A stretch of 10,689 bases of DNA from DATJFQ01 sp035495555 (GTDB lineage Bacteria; Acidobacteriota; Vicinamibacteria; Vicinamibacterales; 2-12-FULL-66-21), in contig DATJFQ010000020.1 of the NCBI GenBank assembly GCA_035495555.1, positions 1 through 10,689 on the forward strand, written 5' to 3'. Both the position numbers and the translations under genes were made by a program. The notes below the pieces were generated by a model. It made no database searches and had not been told where the DNA came from. It worked only from the letters and a program-made list of their open reading frames with translations. This document shows positions 6,271 to 10,689 of the stretch, piece by piece; the first letter of the stretch is position 1; each line of letters starts with the position of its first letter.

Positions 6271-7251
6271 ATGTACTTCAATTTCGACGAGTCCCGGCCC
6301 GATACGCCGCGGCTCGATCGCTCCCTCACCAGGCTGGAGCAGATACTCCTTACGCTGCTCGCCTATATGGTGATCGTGATTGCGGCGATTTTCGGCCCGC
6401 GGCTGCCGTTCGTTCGCGAGATTGAGGCGAAACAGCAGGCAGCCCTGCAGGAACGTCTGAAGGCGCAACAGGACCTCCGCGACCGGTCGGAGTTCGTCTT
6501 CGTCCAGCCGAAGATCGATATCGTCACGAAGGTCCCCCCCAAGCTGGCGGAGCTTTCTGATAAGAATCGAAAGGCGCAGACGATCGAGCGTGCCCCGGAG
6601 CCGAAGAACCCGCTGCCCTTTTCGCGCGGGACCAGCGCCGAGCGCGTGATCGCTGATGCGAGCCGTTCGCGCGAGAAGCCCGCGGAACAGCCACAGCCCG
6701 CGTCCAAGGGTGAGGAGAACGGCGCAGAGGCGTCCTCGCCGCAGCCGTCGTCTCCAAACTCGCTGAACCCCGCGAACTCGCCGGAGGCGACGATGGCCCA
6801 CAACACCTCGCGTCCGCCGCTCGGCGCGCCCTCAGGCGTGCTCAGTGATGCGATTCGCCATGTCGAGCGATACACCGGCGGCGAGACATTACAGAACGTG
6901 CAGGGGCAGGGCGACTACGGACCGTCGATACAGTTCGACACGAAGGGCGTCGAGTTCGGGCCGTGGCTGCGGCGTTTTATCGCACAGATCAAGCGTAATT
7001 GGTTCGTCCCGTACGCGGCTATGTCGTTGCACGGCCACGTCGTGCTCCAGTTCAACGTGCACAAAAGCGGCGCGATTACCGATCTGCGCGTCGTGCAGCC
7101 GTCGGCGATCGACGCGTTTACGAACTCCGCGTTTCACGCGATCCAGTTGTCGAACCCGACGATGCCTTTGCCGCCTGAGTATCCCGACGACCAGGCGCTC
7201 TTCACGGTGACGTTCTATTTCAATGAGACGCCCCCGGGCGGCGGGTCATAG
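6271..7251 (+). CDS. TonB-like C-terminal domain membrane protein
   Basis: The 326 residues have the layout of a TonB/TolA-type energy transducer: a short cytoplasmic N-terminus, one membrane anchor (about 25-42, ILLTLLAYMVIVIAAIFG), a charged, probably helical stretch (48-72), a Pro/Ser/Asn-rich spacer (about 108-188) and a C-terminal domain (about 228-318). That domain has the TonB_C-like pattern: WLRRFIAQIKRNWFVP, then HGHVVLQFNVHKSGAITDLRVVQPS, then an AFHAIQLSNPTMPLPPEYP segment and a final strand FTVTFYFNE. Such proteins span the periplasm and pass proton-motive-force energy from an ExbBD-type motor to outer-membrane receptors. No exbBD or receptor is adjacent, so its partner is unknown. 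It follows ubiE after 41 bp, apparently with its own promoter. It could instead be a TolA-like or envelope-structural protein. Confidence 0.75.
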   Translation: MYFNFDESRPDTPRLDRSLTRLEQILLTLLAYMVIVIAAIFGPRLPFVREIEAKQQAALQERLKAQQDLRDRSEFVFVQPKIDIVTKVPPKLAELSDKNRKAQTIERAPEPKNPLPFSRGTSAERVIADASRSREKPAEQPQPASKGEENGAEASSPQPSSPNSLNPANSPEATMAHNTSRPPLGAPSGVLSDAIRHVERYTGGETLQNVQGQGDYGPSIQFDTKGVEFGPWLRRFIAQIKRNWFVPYAAMSLHGHVVLQFNVHKSGAITDLRVVQPSAIDAFTNSAFHAIQLSNPTMPLPPEYPDDQALFTVTFYFNETPPGGGS

Positions 7252-7281
7252 GTGACGATGGAGTCTGGAGCGACGACGCTG

Positions 7282-7391
7282 CGATGGGGGCGCGGACGGG
7301 GCGCCCCGCTTCGCGCGGAGGCGACTGCTCGTCGACACCTCTTTCCCGTCGCCCAGCACGAAGTGGGGCTGGCCGCGCTGGGGCCCCATCG
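7282..7391. repeat. Foldback intergenic repeat, copy 2
   Basis: Element of about 110 bp in the gap between the TonB-like gene and the mini-ORF, with exact inverted ends CGATGGGG (7282-7289) and CCCCATCG (7384-7391). Near the left end it has the palindrome CGGGGCGCCCCG (7298-7309), then CTTCGCGCGGAGGC, then CTCGTCGACAC and AGCACGAAG, in the same order and spacing as copy 1 at 19-103. It is shorter than copy 1, lacking the region that corresponds to about 104-188. The open frame that crosses it (7252-7455) is most likely spurious. Confidence 0.65.
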
Positions 7392-7441
7392 TCTAGTCAT
7401 CGGAAAGATCAATTCTCAGCCGAGCTGTGGTTGGGAAGCCA

Positions 7442-7534
7442 ATGCGACCACCTAATCGCGCGCAGCAGCTCGGCCTGTATCTCGCGTTCACGGCGATCGC
7501 GGTCTACGCGCTCGCGCGTCTCATCTGGTCCTGA
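7442..7534 (+). CDS. 30-residue single-span membrane mini-protein upstream of miaA
   Basis: A short frame opens at ATG 7442 with a purine-rich GGGAAG (7433-7438) three bases upstream, the best Shine-Dalgarno-like sequence in the window. It encodes 30 residues: a short Arg/Pro/Gln-rich N-terminus (MRPPNRAQQ), a hydrophobic span LGLYLAFTAIAVYALARLIW (10-29), then Ser. The TGA (7532-7534) overlaps the apparent CTG start of miaA in the tetranucleotide CTGA, as ATGA overlaps do in coupled genes. I know no function for it. Support comes from the ribosome site, the clean membrane helix and the stop-start overlap. It could instead be a leader peptide that only serves to load ribosomes onto miaA. Confidence 0.55.
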   Translation: MRPPNRAQQLGLYLAFTAIAVYALARLIWS

Positions 7535-8481
7535 TCCGTCACCATCTCGTCGCGATCGTCGGCCCCACGGCTACAGGAAAAAGCGCACTCGCCATCGCGC
7601 TCGCGCAGCGATTCGACGGGGAAGTCATCGCCTGCGACTCCACCGCCGTCTATCGCGGTTTCGACATCGGGACCGACAAGGTTCCCGCCGCGGAGCAGCT
7701 CGGCATTCCCCACCATCTGGTCGACGTCGTCGATCCCACCGAGGAGTACTCGGCGGCGCGGTACGCGCGGGATGCGTCGCGTGTCATCCGCGAGGTTACG
7801 GCCCGGGGGAAGCTGCCGATCGTCGCCGGCGGAACAGGCTTCTATTATCGAGCGTTGACGCGCGGACTTTTCGAAGGACCGGGCCGGGACGAAGCGCTGC
7901 GGCGGCGACTCGAGGGGGTCGCCAAACGGCGCGGCCCGGAGTCACTGCATCGGTGGCTCGGCCGAGTCGATGCGGCGTCAGCGGAACGCATCCAGCCGCG
8001 CGACGTCAAACGGGTCGTTCGGGCGTTGGAGGTGTGGCTGCTGACGCGGCGTCCTCTCACGGACCACTTCGCCGCGACCGCGTCGCCGCTGGCGGACTAC
8101 GAGGTCATCACGATCGGCCTCCGTATCACGGCCGAGCAGACGATGGAGCGGGTTGCGACGCGAGTCGACGCGCAGTTCGAGCGCGGACTCCTGGATGAAA
8201 TGCGTGGGCTGATCGCGCGCGGCGTGCCTGAGACTGCGCTGCCGTTCACCGGACTTGTCTACAAGCAGGCGCTGGAGCATCTGCACGGGATTCGGGGCGA
8301 GCGCGAGACGCGGGAGCTGATCGTGCGTGAGAACCGCCGGTACTCGCGGAGGCAGATGATCTGGTTCCGCAAGGAGCCGGGCGTGGAGTGGTTCGACGGA
8401 CCGGGCGAGCGCGGGGACGTGCAGCAGGTGGTGATCGCGCTGCTCGAAAAAAAGGGGACAACCGCCATTTTTCGCAAATAA
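7531..8481 (+). CDS. miaA: tRNA dimethylallyltransferase MiaA, apparent CTG start
   Basis: Adds a dimethylallyl group to N6 of A37 in tRNAs reading UNN codons. From CTG 7531 the frame gives 316 residues, normal for the family. It contains the P-loop GPTATGKS (11-18), DSTAVYRGFDIGTDK (36-50; most homologues have Met-Gln rather than Thr-Ala after Ser), HHLVDVVDPTEEYSAARY (61-78), GGTGFYYRAL (100-109), a FTGLVYKQAL segment and C-terminal RRQMIWFRKEPGVEWFD. No ATG, GTG or TTG exists in this frame between the upstream stop (7453-7455) and the P-loop. CTG 7531, overlapping the mini-ORF stop, is therefore the best start, with CTG 7525 as alternative. The TTG at 7855 would remove the P-loop. The last ten residues (KKGTTAIFRK) are encoded by the GGGGACA element, which also supplies the TAA. 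Confidence 0.88.
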   Translation: MIRHHLVAIVGPTATGKSALAIALAQRFDGEVIACDSTAVYRGFDIGTDKVPAAEQLGIPHHLVDVVDPTEEYSAARYARDASRVIREVTARGKLPIVAGGTGFYYRALTRGLFEGPGRDEALRRRLEGVAKRRGPESLHRWLGRVDAASAERIQPRDVKRVVRALEVWLLTRRPLTDHFAATASPLADYEVITIGLRITAEQTMERVATRVDAQFERGLLDEMRGLIARGVPETALPFTGLVYKQALEHLHGIRGERETRELIVRENRRYSRRQMIWFRKEPGVEWFDGPGERGDVQQVVIALLEKKGTTAIFRK

Positions 8482-8550
8482 TGGGGACAGCCGTCCCAAA
8501 ATGAGACGGCTGTCCCCTTTTTTCGCGAAAAATGGCGGTTGTCCCCTTTT
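8447..8550. repeat. GGGGACA inverted-repeat element, copy B (overlaps miaA 3' end and deoB start)
   Basis: Near-perfect palindrome: arms 8450-8495 and 8505-8550 pair at 43 of 46 positions around a 9-nt loop (8496-8504). It shares the module order of copy A (2233-2350): outer GGGGACAACCGCC, a T-run/CGCG/A-run spacer, inner GGGGACAGCC. The three mismatches all fall in 8476-8484 of the left arm, and one of them creates the miaA TAA (8479-8481). The deoB ATG (8532-8534) lies in the right arm. As RNA it would be a very stable hairpin followed by a U-rich tract, so it may attenuate transcription between miaA and deoB and hide the deoB start. It is probably a REP-like dispersed element. Confidence 0.88.
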
Positions 8551-9734
8551 CTGCTACACCCCGCGCCGCGCACCGCGTCATCTGGATCGTGCTCGACAGC
8601 GTCGGCGTCGGCGCGCTCCCCGACGCGGACGCCTACGGCGACCAGGGCAGCGACACCCTTGGCAACATCTCGCGCGCGATCCCGCTGAAGCTTCCAACGC
8701 TCCGCTCGCTCGGGCTCCCGCGCGTCGCGCACGTCGAGGGCATGGCGGACGTCGAACAGCCGCGCGGCGCCTACGGCCGCATGGCCGAACGCTCCGCGGG
8801 CAAGGACTCGGTGACCGGCCACTGGGAGCTGACCGGGATCGTGCTGGCCAAAGCGTTTCCGACCTTTCCGCACGGTTTTCCCGCATCCCTCATATCGGAA
8901 TTCGAACGGCGAATCGGGCGCGGCACGCTCGGAAACACAGCGGCATCAGGAACGGTCATCATCGACGACCTCGGCGCGGAGCACATGCGTTCCGGGAAGC
9001 CGATCGTCTACACGTCGGCCGACAGCGTCTTTCAAATCGCCGCGCACGAGGACGTCATTCCGGTGCGCGAGCTGTATCGCATCTGCGAGGTCGCGTACGA
9101 ACTCGCCGCCGAGGGACTCGGCATCGGCCGGGTGATCGCGCGGCCCTTTATCGGCCAACCGGGCGCCTTTCAGCGCACGTCGAACCGCCGCGATTTCGCG
9201 CTGCCGCCGGCCGGGACCACGCTGCTCGACGCGTTGAAGGCTGGAGGACACACCGTCTTCGCGATCGGCAAGATCGAAGATCTGTTTGCGGGCCGCGGCA
9301 TCACCGCCGCCGTCCATACGAAGAGCGACGAGCACGGCATGGACGAAATCGAGCAGGCGATGCGCGCGATTCCGGCGGGCCTCATCTTCGCCAACCTCGT
9401 CGACTTCGACACCCAGTTCGGACATCGCAACGATCCGGCCGGCTACGCCGCGAACCTCGAACGCTTCGACGTGCGGCTCGCGCGTCTGCTGCCCGCACTT
9501 TCTGACACCGACATCCTCGTCATCACCGCGGATCACGGCAACGATCCGACGACACCCAGCACCGACCATGCGCGCGAATACGTGCCGCTGTTCCTCGTCG
9601 GCGCGCGCGTCAAAGCCGGCGTGGCGCTCGGCACGCGCGAGACGTTCGCGGACCTCGGTCAGACGATTGCGGATCTCTTCAACGTCGGCCCGCTGGCGAA
9701 CGGCACGAGCTTCCTCCGCGATATCCTGTTGTGA
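8532..9734 (+). CDS. deoB: Phosphopentomutase DeoB
   Basis: Mn-dependent cytosolic phosphopentomutase of the alkaline phosphatase superfamily. It interconverts ribose (or deoxyribose) 1- and 5-phosphate in nucleoside salvage and breakdown. The 400 residues match the family. Motifs are the N-terminal metal site VLDSVGVGALPDA (20-32), SAGKDSVTGHWE (88-99) with the expected phospho-acceptor Thr95, LVDFDTQFGHRND (289-301), and TADHGNDPTTPSTDHARE (332-349) with the metal ligands Asp334, His335 and His346. ATG 8532 is the only ATG, GTG or TTG before the first motif, and it lies inside the GGGGACA element. The first six or so residues (MAVVPF) are therefore element-derived, in place of the short natural start (compare the usual M-K-R-V-I). 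The stop overlaps the next ATG by one base (TGATG). Confidence 0.95.
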   Translation: MAVVPFSATPRAAHRVIWIVLDSVGVGALPDADAYGDQGSDTLGNISRAIPLKLPTLRSLGLPRVAHVEGMADVEQPRGAYGRMAERSAGKDSVTGHWELTGIVLAKAFPTFPHGFPASLISEFERRIGRGTLGNTAASGTVIIDDLGAEHMRSGKPIVYTSADSVFQIAAHEDVIPVRELYRICEVAYELAAEGLGIGRVIARPFIGQPGAFQRTSNRRDFALPPAGTTLLDALKAGGHTVFAIGKIEDLFAGRGITAAVHTKSDEHGMDEIEQAMRAIPAGLIFANLVDFDTQFGHRNDPAGYAANLERFDVRLARLLPALSDTDILVITADHGNDPTTPSTDHAREYVPLFLVGARVKAGVALGTRETFADLGQTIADLFNVGPLANGTSFLRDILL

Positions 9735-10689
9735 TGGGAGCGTCGATCCGCGAGGACCTCGAGGCGCGCGAATACCAGATTCTGGCGCCGCAGGCCGCGA
9801 AGTCCCGCGATACGCGCGGACGCCTCCGGCCCGAGCAGGAAGACCCGATCCGTCCGGCGTTTCAGCGTGATCGCGACCGCATCATCCACTGCAAGGCCTT
9901 TCGTCGTCTCAAGCACAAGACGCAGGTCTTCTTCGCGCCGACCGGCGATCACTACCGCACACGCCTCACCCACACGCTCGAGGTCTCGCAGATCGCGCGC
10001 AGCATCGCAAAAGTGCTGCGCCTGAACGAAGAGCTCACCGAAGCGATCGCGCTCGGCCACGATTTGGGTCATACGCCGTTTGGACACGCGGGAGAGCGCG
10101 TGCTGCAGTCGCTCGTGCCAGGCGGGTTCGAGCACTACGAACAGAGCCTCCGGATCGTCGACGTCCTCGAGAACAACGGCGATGGCCTCAATCTCACGTG
10201 GGAAGTGCGCGATGGGATCGCGCGGCACTCGAAAGGCAAACACGGGGTGCCCGTCGGCGCGGATCCCGAACATCGCGCGAGCACGATCGAGGGGCAGATC
10301 GCCCGCGTCGCCGACATCATCGCGTACGTCAATCACGACATCGACGACTCGATTCGCGCGGGGCTGCTGCAGCCGAGCGACATCCCGCGCGATCTGATCG
10401 AGCGGCTCGGACGCACGTCATCGGAGCGCATCGGCCGTATGGTCACCGACGTGGTCATGCAGACGCTCGAGCGGAACCTCAGCGAAGTCTGGATGAGCGA
10501 CGCCGTGCTCGAGGCGACGGTGGGGCTGCGCAGTTTCCTGTTCGACGCCGTCTACGAGAACGACATCGCGACCGCGGAGTTCAAGAAAGCGGCCGGCATC
10601 CTTGGTGGACTCTGGGAAAAAGTGCGCGAAAACCCGAACGAGTTCCTCGATCAGCGCGTGATCGACACTGAGGGCCTCGACGCCGCCGC
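9734..10689 (+). CDS. dgt: dGTPase-like HD-domain triphosphohydrolase (3' end beyond window)
   Basis: Deoxynucleoside triphosphate triphosphohydrolase that releases tripolyphosphate from dGTP or other dNTPs and so tunes dNTP pools. The 318 residues visible are open to the window edge, so the protein is cut at its C-terminus. HD-superfamily metal ligands are present: His80 in RTRLTHTLEVSQIAR, His109-Asp110 in ALGHDLGHTPFGHAGE and Asp202 in VNHDIDD. The N-terminal segment DPIRPAFQRDRDRIIHCKAFRRLKHKTQVF (residues 37-66) is also typical of the family, especially the shorter dGTPase-like group. The ATG overlaps the deoB stop (TGATG), so the two are probably co-translated, a sensible pairing of nucleoside and nucleotide functions. 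Exact substrate preference cannot be read from the sequence. Confidence 0.93.
   Translation, partial: MGASIREDLEAREYQILAPQAAKSRDTRGRLRPEQEDPIRPAFQRDRDRIIHCKAFRRLKHKTQVFFAPTGDHYRTRLTHTLEVSQIARSIAKVLRLNEELTEAIALGHDLGHTPFGHAGERVLQSLVPGGFEHYEQSLRIVDVLENNGDGLNLTWEVRDGIARHSKGKHGVPVGADPEHRASTIEGQIARVADIIAYVNHDIDDSIRAGLLQPSDIPRDLIERLGRTSSERIGRMVTDVVMQTLERNLSEVWMSDAVLEATVGLRSFLFDAVYENDIATAEFKKAAGILGGLWEKVRENPNEFLDQRVIDTEGLDAA

Noticed and set aside
7284..8198. Plus-strand frame of 304 codons across miaA
   Set aside because: It is out of frame with the MiaA P-loop and other motifs and is Arg/Ser-rich; it exists only because GC-rich DNA has few stops.
7855..8481. miaA starting at TTG 7855 (208 residues)
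   Set aside because: This would omit the P-loop and substrate-binding N-terminal third, all of which are present and in frame upstream to 7531.
8501..9505. Plus-strand frame of 334 codons across deoB
   Set aside because: Arg-rich shadow of deoB, which is supported by its full metal and phospho-acceptor motifs in another frame.

Overview
The window is GC-rich bacterial chromosome. All supported genes lie on the + strand and are densely packed. They form a menaquinone block that uses the futalosine route, followed by a block of housekeeping RNA and nucleotide genes. The futalosine genes, the high GC, the near-absence of Shine-Dalgarno motifs and the dispersed intergenic repeats suggest an Acidobacteriota-like organism, perhaps Vicinamibacteria. 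That placement is inference: there is no rRNA or other phylogenetic marker here.

Layout: a foldback repeat (19-201); mqnA (239-1021) and mqnC (1018-2226), overlapping by 4 nt; a GGGGACA inverted-repeat element (2233-2350); an amidohydrolase that is probably the aminofutalosine deaminase mqnX (2374-3561); a gap of about 385 bp packed with GGTTCTC and then GAGAACC repeats (3561-3943); a UbiA-family prenyltransferase, mqnP (3947-4813, TTG start), and the flavin prenyltransferase ubiX (4803-5417), overlapping by 11 nt; ubiE/menG (5525-6229); a TonB-like membrane protein (6271-7251); a second copy of the 5' repeat family (7282-7391); a 30-residue membrane mini-protein (7442-7534) whose stop overlaps an apparent CTG start of miaA (7531-8481); a second GGGGACA element (8447-8550) that contains both the miaA stop and the deoB start; deoB (8532-9734); and a dGTPase-like gene cut by the window edge (9734-10689).

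How the genes work together: MqnA makes the first committed intermediate from chorismate. The amidohydrolase probably deaminates aminofutalosine. MqnC closes the second ring by radical SAM chemistry. The MqnP-type enzyme prenylates the naphthoate, UbiX supplies prenylated FMN for a UbiD-type decarboxylase that is not in the window, and UbiE/MenG methylates demethylmenaquinone. MqnE, MqnB, MqnD and UbiD must be encoded elsewhere. MiaA, DeoB and the HD-domain dGTPase modify tRNA and handle nucleosides and nucleotides.

I see no new defence or mobile system. The unusual content is the intergenic DNA. Four repeats from three families occupy every gap longer than about 110 bp. One of them supplies coding sequence, a stop codon and a start codon to the genes on either side. 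In addition, miaA appears to start at CTG, coupled to an unannotated mini-gene.
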